Assembly: GCA_964446945.1 (NCBI GenBank)
Contig: CAYUQO010000002.1
Coordinates: 391,669-455,668, forward strand
Direction: 5' to 3'
DNA from: CAIYRG01 sp964446945
GTDB taxonomy: Bacteria; Pseudomonadota; Alphaproteobacteria; Micropepsales; Micropepsaceae
DNA length: 64,000 bases
In this document: positions 16,667 through 24,961 of the stretch, one piece after another
Layout of the letters: the number at the start of each line of letters is the position of its first letter
Position numbering within the stretch: position 1 is the stretch's first letter
The notes under the pieces: generated by a model
What the model was told of the DNA's origin: nothing
The model's database searches: none
Seen by the model: only the letters and a program-made list of their open reading frames with translations
Program-made: the position numbers and the translations under genes

Positions 16667-18979
16667 TCAGGCGGCCTTGCCCCACAAGGCGGAAAGGACA
16701 CGTTCCGGTGTCAGCGGAAGCTGGCGGATGCGCACACCAATCGCGTCGAAAAGCGCATTGGCGACGCCGGGCCAGACGCTTTCGCTCGCTGGTTCGCCGA
16801 CGCGCATGGGCGGCAAATCAGGCCGGTCCAGCAGCACAATGTCGATTTCATCGGGTATCTCGGTGAACCTCACGATCGGATAAGACGACCAGTCGAGACT
16901 TGTTATGCGCGAGCGGTCGAATTTTACTTCTTCCTTCAATGCACGGCTGATGCTCTGAATCACGCCGCCTTCGACCTGGTTGCGCACTGCACCCGGATTG
17001 ACGACGAGGCCGCAATCCTGGGCGATTGTCACACGCTGTACATGGACCACTCCGGTTCTGCGATTCACTGCAACTTCGTAGATGCCGGCGACATTGGTGT
17101 CGGTGTCGCTGCCCAGCATTGCAACGCCACGGCCATAGGCGACATCGCCGGAGTTCGGCGCCGTTCCGGATGGGCGGGACTGCCATTTCGCCTTCTCCGC
17201 CGCGGCTTTGAGAACCGCCAGTCCGCGCGGGCGCGGCGAATGTTTGAGCCGGAACGCAATCGGATCTTCACCCGCGGCCGCGGCGAGTTCGTCCATAAAA
17301 CATTCGTCGACGAAAATATTGTCGGGCGAACCGACACCGCGCATCGAACCGACGCGGATGCGCAGTGGCCCCTCCCGGTGTGATGCCGGGCCGAGGTAAG
17401 TGAATACGACCCGTTTGTTGGGCAGGTCCTGATACACGGGATCAAAATTTCCCGCCGCGCCGCTGAATCCTTCTTCCAATCCCGGTTTGGTCCAACCGGC
17501 CAACTGCGCTGTCACCAGGCTGCCGGGTTCGCCGCCATGCTTGGGCTCGTGATATTCGGGCCGCGAGTAACCCGAAAATCCGAATGTGCGCGCATCCCAG
17601 GCGGCGATCTTCCCGTTGCTGTCGAGGCCACCGCGGCATTCACTGATGCGAGCCGCTTTGTACGCTTCCCAGCCGTTTTCATCGGCGCGCGACCATTGCA
17701 CGCGCACCGGGCGGCCGACCGCGCGCGACAATACGACGGCGTCAATGATCACATCGTCGGCGCCATTTTGACCATAACAGCCCGATGCCTCGGCATAGAT
17801 CAGACGAACTTTCTGATTTGCGAGGCCCAGGAATTTGGCCACTGCCTCGCGCGTGCCATAGGGCGTTTGAGTGCCGCACCAGACTGTGACGCCATCGCTC
17901 CGGACATCGGCAATCGCGCAGGACGGGCCGATCGAGCCGTGATGATTGTATGGCGTCATGTACGTCGCGGAAATCGTCTTCGCGGACTGCGATAGACCAC
18001 CCTCAACGTCACCGCGCTGGGCGAGCAATCCGCCGGGTGCATCTTTGGGATAGCCTTCGGGAAATTCCGGCAGGTGCCGCATTGTCGCGTGCAGATCTTT
18101 TTGATCCGGCAGCCCGGCCCAGTCCGTCCATTGGACCTTGAGCGCCTGCGCCGCAGCAATCGCCTGTTCCTCGCGCTGGCAAACCACGCCGACGAGATCC
18201 TGCACCCGCACCACTTTGGCGAGGCCCGGAACATGCGCGACTGAACTTTCGTCGATCGCCACAACCGAAGCGCCATGCGCCGGCGGACGAATGACCCGGC
18301 CATGCAGCATGGCGTCGACTTTCACGTCCTGCATGTAGGTGAAACTGGCGAAGACTTTCTCCGGAATGTCCCAGCGCGGCAGTGATTGTCCGACGATTTT
18401 GTATTGGTCGGGCTTTTTCGGTTTGGCTCTACCGGTGACCTTCGCTTCGAAATGCCTGCCGCCAACCAGCTCGGCATAAGTCACTTTCCGCTGCGCCGAA
18501 TCGCGAATCACCACGGCGCCATCGGCCGTCATCAGGCGCTCGGCCTGCACGCCGAGCTTTTGCGCCGCCAGATCGACCAGCACCGCACGCGCTTCCGCGG
18601 CGGCAAGGCGGATCGGACGGGAATGCGCGGAAATGGTCCGGCTGCCGGACGACACAAACTGGTCCGGAGTACGATTCGTATCCGGCAGGACCAGGCGCAC
18701 ACGGTCGAACGGCATGTCGAGTTCTTCCGCCATGACCTGCAACAACCCGGTCGAACTCCCGGTGCCGAGTTCGCAGCAGCCGGAAAACAGGGTTGCGTAT
18801 CCGTCCCCGGAAATCGCAATCCATGAGTCCACCTGATCCGTGGGCGGACCATAATCCCCCGCTTCGGCCGCGAGCGCCGGCGATTGACGCGCTGCATTCG
18901 TCAGTGCAAATCCAACGATCACCCCACCAATTTGCTTGAGGAACTCGCGGCGATCGGAACCGATACGGATCATTTCCAT
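16667..18979 (-). CDS. Molybdenum hydroxylase large subunit (IorB-like), Tat-exported
   Basis: A 770-aa molybdopterin-binding subunit of the xanthine dehydrogenase/isoquinoline 1-oxidoreductase family. The N-terminus (DRREFLKQIGG plus a hydrophobic stretch ending ALAA) is a Tat-type signal, so the enzyme probably works in the periplasm. The cofactor-contacting ELGTGSSTGLLQVMAEELDM and the C-terminal RVGEPASESVWPGVANALFD are visible; the latter holds the conserved active-site Glu. It sits 1 nt downstream of the [2Fe-2S] subunit gene, making a two-subunit IorAB-type enzyme with no FAD subunit. The physiological substrate (aldehyde or N-heterocycle) is unknown. Confidence 0.92.
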   Translation of the reverse strand: MEMIRIGSDRREFLKQIGGVIVGFALTNAARQSPALAAEAGDYGPPTDQVDSWIAISGDGYATLFSGCCELGTGSSTGLLQVMAEELDMPFDRVRLVLPDTNRTPDQFVSSGSRTISAHSRPIRLAAAEARAVLVDLAAQKLGVQAERLMTADGAVVIRDSAQRKVTYAELVGGRHFEAKVTGRAKPKKPDQYKIVGQSLPRWDIPEKVFASFTYMQDVKVDAMLHGRVIRPPAHGASVVAIDESSVAHVPGLAKVVRVQDLVGVVCQREEQAIAAAQALKVQWTDWAGLPDQKDLHATMRHLPEFPEGYPKDAPGGLLAQRGDVEGGLSQSAKTISATYMTPYNHHGSIGPSCAIADVRSDGVTVWCGTQTPYGTREAVAKFLGLANQKVRLIYAEASGCYGQNGADDVIIDAVVLSRAVGRPVRVQWSRADENGWEAYKAARISECRGGLDSNGKIAAWDARTFGFSGYSRPEYHEPKHGGEPGSLVTAQLAGWTKPGLEEGFSGAAGNFDPVYQDLPNKRVVFTYLGPASHREGPLRIRVGSMRGVGSPDNIFVDECFMDELAAAAGEDPIAFRLKHSPRPRGLAVLKAAAEKAKWQSRPSGTAPNSGDVAYGRGVAMLGSDTDTNVAGIYEVAVNRRTGVVHVQRVTIAQDCGLVVNPGAVRNQVEGGVIQSISRALKEEVKFDRSRITSLDWSSYPIVRFTEIPDEIDIVLLDRPDLPPMRVGEPASESVWPGVANALFDAIGVRIRQLPLTPERVLSALWGKAA

Positions 18980-18980
18980 A

Positions 18981-19448
18981 TCAAGTCTCCGATGCGCGCC
19001 GGATCGCGCGAATAATGCGCAGATGGGTGCCGCAACGGCAGAGATTGTTCTCCAGCGTTCCCTTGATCTCGGCGACCGACGGCCGGGGGTTCTTTTTCAG
19101 CAGCGCCGCTGCCTGCATGATCATGCCGTTGATGCAATATCCGCATTGCACCGCCTGTTCGGCGATGAATGCGGTTTGCAGCGGGTGGGGATGTTCGCTG
19201 GTTCCAAGTCCCTCCAGCGTGACGATCTCGTCATCGGGAGCGATTGCGGACAGCGGCCGGGTGCAGGAGCGGACCGGTTGACCGTTGACATGGACGGTGC
19301 AGGCGCCGCATTGGCCGAGACCGCAGCCAAAACGCGGCCCATGCAGACCGGCATCATTGCGCAACACGTAAAGCAACGGCGTCGCGGCGTCGTCGACGGT
19401 GACGCTCAGCGGATGCCCATTCACGCGGATTGTTTTTGTTGCTGCCAT
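18981..19448 (-). CDS. [2Fe-2S]-binding small subunit of molybdenum hydroxylase (IorA-like)
   Basis: A 155-aa subunit with two [2Fe-2S] clusters: a plant-ferredoxin-type cluster (CGLGQCGACTVH with a further Cys in VRSC) and a helical C-terminal cluster (CGYCINGM ... NNLCRCG). It relays electrons from the molybdenum centre of the adjacent IorB-like subunit to an external acceptor. It has no signal peptide of its own, so co-export with the Tat-tagged large subunit would be needed. It is translated just upstream of the large subunit. Confidence 0.95.
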   Translation of the reverse strand: MAATKTIRVNGHPLSVTVDDAATPLLYVLRNDAGLHGPRFGCGLGQCGACTVHVNGQPVRSCTRPLSAIAPDDEIVTLEGLGTSEHPHPLQTAFIAEQAVQCGYCINGMIMQAAALLKKNPRPSVAEIKGTLENNLCRCGTHLRIIRAIRRASET

Positions 19449-19472
19449 GCGTGTCGTGAAGTTGCGGGAGCG

Positions 19473-19874
19473 CTATTCTCCCGTCACGGGATTCGGCGCT
19501 CCGCCCGTGACCGCCAACTTGTGTCCATCTGACAAGACGACCGTCATAAGCTGTCCACCATGTGATCCGGACTTCAGCGGATGCATCGTGACCGTGACTT
19601 TGTCGCCGGGTTTCACACTGTCGGGGCGCCAGCCATTCTTCGTCGCCTGACCCGTGCCCTGCATCTCCAGGCCATATTCAATCGGGCTGCCGCCTTGATC
19701 GCTGACCATCATGTAGATCCAGGCATGCGGATTGGTCCATTGGAACTCCTTGACGATGCCGGTCAAGGTCAACGTTTTATCGCGATCGAACATGGCGAAG
19801 GAATGGTGTGCCATCGCCGGAACGGACAAACAGGCGAACATGCATGAAAGGGACAAAATCGCTTTGATCTTCAT
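19473..19874 (-). CDS. DUF6152 family periplasmic protein
   Basis: A 133-aa secreted protein. The signal peptide ends at AMAHH and is followed by the family hallmark HHSFAMFDRDKTLTLTGIV and EFQWTNPHAWIYM. The rest is a small beta-barrel-like domain. The frame is open far upstream to 20303, but homology and the signal peptide fix the start at 19874. Function is unknown. DUF6152 genes often sit next to molybdenum or copper oxidoreductases, as here, 24 nt upstream of the IorA-like gene on the same strand. Confidence 0.86.
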   Translation of the reverse strand: MKIKAILSLSCMFACLSVPAMAHHSFAMFDRDKTLTLTGIVKEFQWTNPHAWIYMMVSDQGGSPIEYGLEMQGTGQATKNGWRPDSVKPGDKVTVTMHPLKSGSHGGQLMTVVLSDGHKLAVTGGAPNPVTGE

Positions 19875-19955
19875 GTAAGTCTCCGACTCAGCATTGGCCG
19901 AACGCGGCCAGTATAATAGGATTGCGGTCAAGCTTGAAAGCCACGGGAGGGCGGC

Positions 19956-20567
19956 ATGCGGTTCTCGTTTATGGTTGTCGCAGGTATCATGCTCATTGCC
20001 ACATCGGCGAATGCGGCGGAGTGGAAGCTGATGCCATTTCCCAACGAGGGCTTCGGCATCGACAGTCCGGTTCCGCTGGTGAAAGGCGCCGGCATGTATC
20101 AGGCCGCGGTCGCCGGGCGCATCCCCACCATCACCTATTCCGGCCAACTGAACAATATCAGCTACAAAGTGACCGTGATCGACATTTCCAAACGCCCTGC
20201 GGAAGCGGTTAACCTTTACGAGGAAATGGAAGCCTTGCTGGAATTGCAGGGAAAGGTGATCGGCAACGATTCCATGGGCATCGAACCGGGAAAGGGCCGA
20301 CAATACGGCCGCGAACTCGTGATTCAGTCCAAGGATGGCAGCCTGCGACGAATTGGGCTGATGTACCAGAAAGGCAAAATTTACCAGACCGAAGCAACCG
20401 TTCTACCCGGAGGGGACAAGGAATCGTTCGATCCGGAACGGTTTGCCGATTCAATCATCTTCGACCTTGACCCGAAGCGCCGCGAAGAGCGTTGCGCCGA
20501 TCCCAATAATTTCAAATTGGGTACAGATGGTACCGCTTTGAAACGTACTCCGGATCCGAGCCCGTAG
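19956..20567 (+). CDS. Secreted hypothetical protein
   Basis: A 203-aa protein with a signal peptide (MRFSFMVVAGIMLIATSANAA). The mature region (WKLMPFPNEGFGIDSPVPL ... YKVTVIDISKRPAEAVNLYEEM) resembles a compact alpha/beta periplasmic domain that I cannot assign. It is divergent from the DUF6152 gene, with an 81-nt shared promoter region, and runs toward the MFS transporter. Codon use looks like its neighbours. Confidence 0.75.
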   Translation: MRFSFMVVAGIMLIATSANAAEWKLMPFPNEGFGIDSPVPLVKGAGMYQAAVAGRIPTITYSGQLNNISYKVTVIDISKRPAEAVNLYEEMEALLELQGKVIGNDSMGIEPGKGRQYGRELVIQSKDGSLRRIGLMYQKGKIYQTEATVLPGGDKESFDPERFADSIIFDLDPKRREERCADPNNFKLGTDGTALKRTPDPSP

Positions 20568-20593
20568 TCCCACCGAGCACCAGCACAAATCCC

Positions 20594-21919
20594 TTGCGGC
20601 TTGACCCAGACGCACTTTTTGACTCGCGCCCGATCGGGTCGCTGCAAATTCGTGTCTTCGTATTTTGCGCGCTGATCGCGCTGCTTGATGCCGTGGACAG
20701 TCAAGCGATCGGGGTTGCAGGTCCGCTGATGGCAGCCGGGCTGAAAATGTCCCCCGCGGCATTTGCGCCGGCCTATTCGGCAGGTTTGCTTGGAGCGGCG
20801 ATTGGAGCACTTGCGTTTGGGCCGGTGAGTGACCGCTATGGCCGCCGGCCGGCATTACTGTTCACCACCGGGCTGTTCGGCGTGTTCACTTTGCTGACCG
20901 CCCTTACCAATTCCTTTCCACTTCTGATCGCCTGCCGCCTCATCGCCGGGCTTGGTCTCGGCGGAGCCACGCCCTGTTTCATCACCATGGCCGCCGAATA
21001 TGCGCCGCAGCGCAGCCGCGCAATGTTCGTGAGTCTGCTTTGGGCCGGGTATCCGCTCGGCAATTCGGTCGGCGGCGTGATGACATCCTTTCTGGTCGCG
21101 CGCTTTGATTGGCCGGTGCTCTTCCTCGCCGCCGGCGCGCCCACCATCCTGGTCGTGGTGGCGATGTTGATCTTTCTTCCCGAATCGCTGCGCTTTCTCG
21201 CCTCGTCTGGACAGAATGGCCCGGCATTGCGCATCGCACGCCGGCTCGATCCGCAAATCCCGCACAACGCAGAAGTCATCGGCGCGGCGCGCGCACGGGT
21301 GGCAAAAATTCCGCTGCGCGATCTGTTCATCGAGGGCCGCGCACCGACCACGATTCTCGTCGGGCTGATGCTGTATTTCGGTTTCGCAACAACCACTGTC
21401 ATTGTCCTGCAAACACCGACGCTGTTCCGGCAAGCTGGAATCCCGTTGCACATCTCGGCTCTGCTGGTGGCGATCTACAGCCTGGTTGCGACCTTTGGTA
21501 TGGCAATCGCCGGACGCCTGCTGGAGCGGTTCGGCGCTGTCGCGGCGCTGACGCCACCATTCATTGGTGGCGGCATTCTGTTGGCCAGTCTCGGTCTGGT
21601 GGATTCGTCACCCGTCGCGGCGGGCGCGATCATGCTGCTGTTGGGCCTGACGGCTTCCGTCGGGTCTTCCGGCGCAATCGCTCTTGCCGCCACATCCTAT
21701 CCAACCGCGATGCGTTCGGCTGGCACGGGCTGGGCGATGGCACTCGGCCGATTTGGTCAGGTCTGCAGTCCGCTGGTGATCGGTGCGATGCTGGCGTTTC
21801 ACTGGACTTCAACACAGATTCTCATCGCGATGGCGCTGGCGCCGGTGCTGGGCGGGGTTTGCGTGCTGCTGAAAGCAAAGTTTACTGCACCGGCCATCGC
21901 TGTTTCAGCGGCAGCCTGA
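20594..21919 (+). CDS. MFS transporter, aromatic-acid/H+ symporter-like
   Basis: A protein of about 441 aa with 12 predicted transmembrane helices and the major-facilitator A-motif GPVSDRYGRRPALLFT between helices 2 and 3. The opening ALLDAVDSQAIGVAGPLMA is like the AAHS (aromatic acid:H+ symporter) group, where a helix-1 Asp is needed for proton-coupled uptake. The substrate is not predictable from sequence alone. The only early start is TTG at 20594, without a clear ribosome site, so the exact N-terminus is uncertain. Confidence 0.87.
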   Translation: MRLDPDALFDSRPIGSLQIRVFVFCALIALLDAVDSQAIGVAGPLMAAGLKMSPAAFAPAYSAGLLGAAIGALAFGPVSDRYGRRPALLFTTGLFGVFTLLTALTNSFPLLIACRLIAGLGLGGATPCFITMAAEYAPQRSRAMFVSLLWAGYPLGNSVGGVMTSFLVARFDWPVLFLAAGAPTILVVVAMLIFLPESLRFLASSGQNGPALRIARRLDPQIPHNAEVIGAARARVAKIPLRDLFIEGRAPTTILVGLMLYFGFATTTVIVLQTPTLFRQAGIPLHISALLVAIYSLVATFGMAIAGRLLERFGAVAALTPPFIGGGILLASLGLVDSSPVAAGAIMLLLGLTASVGSSGAIALAATSYPTAMRSAGTGWAMALGRFGQVCSPLVIGAMLAFHWTSTQILIAMALAPVLGGVCVLLKAKFTAPAIAVSAAA

Positions 21920-21935
21920 AGCATTCCCGCGTTCG

Positions 21936-22775
21936 TCAGATCCGGCGAATGGTGCGGATTGGGAGCGATTCCAATTCCTGGGTGCGCGCATCGACGAGCG
22001 CCAGCGGTTCAATCGAGACCTGCATGTTGAAGCCGTTGGCGTGAATCAGCCGCGCCGAATCCAACATGATCCCGACATGGCCCTTCCAGAATATCAGGTC
22101 GCCGCGCTTGAGCGCCGCGTCGCGCGGCAGCTCTGCACCAAGTGCTGATTCCATCATATCGGTGTCGCGCGGCGAGGCGATGCCTCCCAACTCGAGCGCC
22201 GTTTGCACCAGGCCGGAACAATCGATCCCGTCCCAGGTCTTGCCGCCCCACACATAGGGCACGCCGACGAAGCGCTCGCCCACCGACACCCAGTCGGATA
22301 CCACGCCATTCAGTGGCGCAAGATGACGGGCGAAAACAAACAGGCCGTTCGTCAGCTGTGCGAACCGTCCGGTGGCATCGGCGACAGAGAGTTTCGCATT
22401 CATCGGCAGGATTTGCCGTGCCCCATGCTTGACGTCGGGCGCAACAAATAGCGGCGTCGCGATCGTCTGTACTCTGTGCGTTGAAGTTTCAGGTGGCGAA
22501 AATGCCTCTGCCTTGGCATAGCCGACATAGTCGTCGAGATCGGATTGGCCCCAAACCCATCCATTCTTCTCTTCGTAGATGTTGAAACTTTCGCCAAACA
22601 GAAGCTGCGTCTGCTGCCCGGAAGGTTCGTCCGGTTGTTTGAACAGTCCGGCGACCGCGCGCGCGACCTGCGCCTTGCGCGCTTCGGCAAATGCCGGAGC
22701 TTCCACTTTGCCTTTCAGATGCGCCGCGGCGAGATCGCCCCGCGCCGGCGTCAGCCGCGGGTCGAAGCCCGCCAT
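21936..22775 (-). CDS. NlpC/P60 family cell-wall hydrolase with SH3-like domain
   Basis: A 279-aa C40 peptidase that probably cleaves peptidoglycan stem peptides. An N-terminal SH3b-like region (LLFGESFNIYEEKNGWVWGQ) precedes the catalytic domain, with Cys in GIDCSGLVQ, His in KGHVGIML and a polar third residue near LIHANG. No signal peptide is seen, which is common in this alphaproteobacterial subfamily; it may act on imported muropeptides like dipeptidyl-peptidase VI. Its ATG overlaps the stop of the upstream M17 aminopeptidase gene by 1 nt, which fits a joint role in peptide recycling. Confidence 0.9.
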   Translation of the reverse strand: MAGFDPRLTPARGDLAAAHLKGKVEAPAFAEARKAQVARAVAGLFKQPDEPSGQQTQLLFGESFNIYEEKNGWVWGQSDLDDYVGYAKAEAFSPPETSTHRVQTIATPLFVAPDVKHGARQILPMNAKLSVADATGRFAQLTNGLFVFARHLAPLNGVVSDWVSVGERFVGVPYVWGGKTWDGIDCSGLVQTALELGGIASPRDTDMMESALGAELPRDAALKRGDLIFWKGHVGIMLDSARLIHANGFNMQVSIEPLALVDARTQELESLPIRTIRRI

Positions 22776-24184
22776 CACCGTTGACGTCCGAAGCGACGCT
22801 CAATCACCGCAAACATCGCCCGTGCGCCGTTGGCTTCCGCGCCACGCCGCCGGCCGGGTTTCGGCCGGTCAACCCAGGCCGGTATGTCGAAATGAGCCCA
22901 AGATTTCGTATCGCCGACGAAGCGGTCGAGAAACAGCGCCGCAGTGATGGCGCCCGCCAGGGGATAATCCGGCGCGTTGTTCACATCGGCGATGTTGCTG
23001 TCGACCGCGGAATCATAGGGTCGCCACAGCGGCAGCCGCCACAGGTGATCATTCTCGGCGCGCCCACAATCGATCAGATCACCGGCCAAACTCTCATCAT
23101 CCGTGAAGAACGGCGGCAGCTCCATCCCGGTTGCCGCCCGCGCGGCACCGGTCAGCGTCGCGACACAGAACATCAGTGAAGGTGTTTCCTTGTCGGCCTC
23201 CGCCAAAGCATCGGCTAGAATTAGTCGTCCTTCAGCGTCGGTATTGCCGATTTCGACATAAAGACCTTTGCGGCTGGGCAGCACGTCGCCCGGTCTGAAA
23301 GCGCAGCCTGACACGCTGTTCTCCACCGCCGGGATGAGCACCCGCAGCCGCACCGGCAGCTCGCCGCCCATCACCATACTCGCGACCGCCAATACGCAGG
23401 CCGCACCGCCCATGTCTTTTTTCATCGTCGCCATGCCGGAGGCGGATTTCAGATCCAGACCGCCGGAATCGAAACACACGCCCTTGCCGACCAGCGTCAC
23501 CTTCGGATGTTCTGGCCTGCCCCAGGTGATGTCGATCAGCCGCGGCGCGCGCGCACTCGCGCGTCCTACCCAGTGGACCAGCGGATAGCCTTCCTGCAGC
23601 AGAGCGTCGCCTTCAATCACGCTGACCGCTGCGCCATGACGCTCGGAAAGCGCCCGCGCCGCCTGTTCCAGCTCGGCTGGGCCCATGTCATTGGCAGGTG
23701 TGTTGATCAGGTCGCGCGCGAGAAATACACCCTCGGCCATGCGCGTCACCGCTGCCGCATCCACGCCCTCCGGTACGACAAGTCGCGGACTTTCCGGCTC
23801 ACCGGAACTGCCCGTCCGTTTGCGATACCGGCGGAAACGGTATGTCCCGATCGCCCAGGCATAGGCGGCACGGGCGCCACCGAGTTCCGGCGGCACAGTT
23901 TCCAACCGGTAGGTCCCCTTCGGCAGACGTTCCGAGAACAGCGCCAGCGCGTGAACATCCAGTCCTTTGCCCAGTCCCAGGACTGCACCGGCCAATGCAC
24001 CGTCTGGCCCGGGCAACAATGCGAGTTCGCCATCTTTGGCGCCAAAGGCAATAGACCTGAGCCATGCGGAGTCCCGCGGCGGAAGGCGTTCCAGCAATGT
24101 GCTCAAGTCGCGCTGCAGGACCGCATGCAGCGGCAATGCCTGCTCTGAACCCGCTTCACTTTGGGTGATGAATAGCCTTGTCAT
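22775..24184 (-). CDS. Leucyl aminopeptidase family protein (M17)
   Basis: A 469-aa cytosolic dinuclear-metal aminopeptidase. The metal-binding and catalytic segments VGKGVCFDSGGLDLKSASGM, MKKDMGGAA and NTDAEGRLILADAL are intact. The N-terminal macro-like domain is shorter and more divergent than in E. coli PepA. It removes N-terminal residues from peptides. It is translationally coupled to the NlpC/P60 gene. Its start region is divergent from the GST gene across 72 nt. Confidence 0.93.
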   Translation of the reverse strand: MTRLFITQSEAGSEQALPLHAVLQRDLSTLLERLPPRDSAWLRSIAFGAKDGELALLPGPDGALAGAVLGLGKGLDVHALALFSERLPKGTYRLETVPPELGGARAAYAWAIGTYRFRRYRKRTGSSGEPESPRLVVPEGVDAAAVTRMAEGVFLARDLINTPANDMGPAELEQAARALSERHGAAVSVIEGDALLQEGYPLVHWVGRASARAPRLIDITWGRPEHPKVTLVGKGVCFDSGGLDLKSASGMATMKKDMGGAACVLAVASMVMGGELPVRLRVLIPAVENSVSGCAFRPGDVLPSRKGLYVEIGNTDAEGRLILADALAEADKETPSLMFCVATLTGAARAATGMELPPFFTDDESLAGDLIDCGRAENDHLWRLPLWRPYDSAVDSNIADVNNAPDYPLAGAITAALFLDRFVGDTKSWAHFDIPAWVDRPKPGRRRGAEANGARAMFAVIERRFGRQR

Positions 24185-24256
24185 GCGCAGCTGTTATAGG
24201 AATCGTGGCGCTCTCGCGCAATCAGCGCGGTTCACAACGCGGGGAAGTGCCGGCCT

Positions 24257-24910
24257 ATGACAGGAAATAAGCAGTACACGCTGTTCATTGGAACCAGGAA
24301 CTACTCATCCTGGAGTTTGCGTCCATGGCTGGCCATGAAGATGGCGAAGCTCGATTTCACGGAGGTCGTGATCCCGCTGCGGCAACCGGACACCAAGGGG
24401 AGAATCCTCGAACATTCGCCGTCGGGCAAAGTTCCGCTGCTCGTCATCGAGCGTCCGGACACAAAGGACCTGATTTGGGACAGTCTCGCGATTTGCGAGA
24501 CACTCGCCGAGCGGCTGCCTTCGGCACAGCTATGGCCGCAAGACTCCGCCGCACGTGCCTTCGCACGCAGCGTCACCGCCGAGATGCATTCCGGGTTTCC
24601 CGAATTGCGCGCCGCACTGCCCATGGACATCATCGCGCGCAACGCGCCGGCGCCGCTGTCAGAACCGGTTCAGCAACAGGTGAACCGCATTCACGACATC
24701 TGGCATCAGGCGCTGAAGCAGTATGGCGGGCGCGACGGTTTTCTGTTCGGCCGCTTCTCCATCGCCGACGCTTTCTACGCCCCGGTCGTTACCCGCTTTG
24801 TCACCCATGCAATTTCGCTTCCGCCGCCGTTGCAGGATTATTCGCAGCGCATCCTGTCGTTGCCGGCGATGCAGGAATGGGCTGCCGCCGCACAGAGCGA
24901 AGCCGCATAA
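24257..24910 (+). CDS. Glutathione S-transferase family protein
   Basis: A 217-aa protein with an N-terminal thioredoxin-like GST domain (LFIGTRNYSSWSLRPWLAMK; a Ser/Tyr pair is near the usual catalytic position; PSGKVPLLVIE holds the cis-Pro) and an all-helical C-terminal domain (FLFGRFSIADAFYAPVVTR). Bacterial members detoxify electrophiles or act as glutathione-dependent reductases; the substrate is unknown. It is monocistronic, facing amtB, with a hairpin between them. Confidence 0.93.
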   Translation: MTGNKQYTLFIGTRNYSSWSLRPWLAMKMAKLDFTEVVIPLRQPDTKGRILEHSPSGKVPLLVIERPDTKDLIWDSLAICETLAERLPSAQLWPQDSAARAFARSVTAEMHSGFPELRAALPMDIIARNAPAPLSEPVQQQVNRIHDIWHQALKQYGGRDGFLFGRFSIADAFYAPVVTRFVTHAISLPPPLQDYSQRILSLPAMQEWAAAAQSEAA

Positions 24911-24934
24911 GAAAGGGGCGCCCGAAGGCGCCCC
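24911..24934 (-). terminator. Rho-independent terminator for amtB (UUCG loop)
   Basis: A perfect 8-bp stem (GGGGCGCC / GGCGCCCC). On the minus strand the loop is TTCG closed by C-G, an extra-stable tetraloop, and the stem is followed by TTTCTTA, so it best serves the glnK-amtB transcript. It may also slow the converging GST transcript. Confidence 0.8.
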
Positions 24935-24961
24935 ACAGGCAACAGAGGAGATGCTGCCGCC

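Noticed and set aside
19875..20303. N-terminal extension of the DUF6152 frame
   Set aside because: It would bury the signal peptide and overlap the divergent secreted protein gene.
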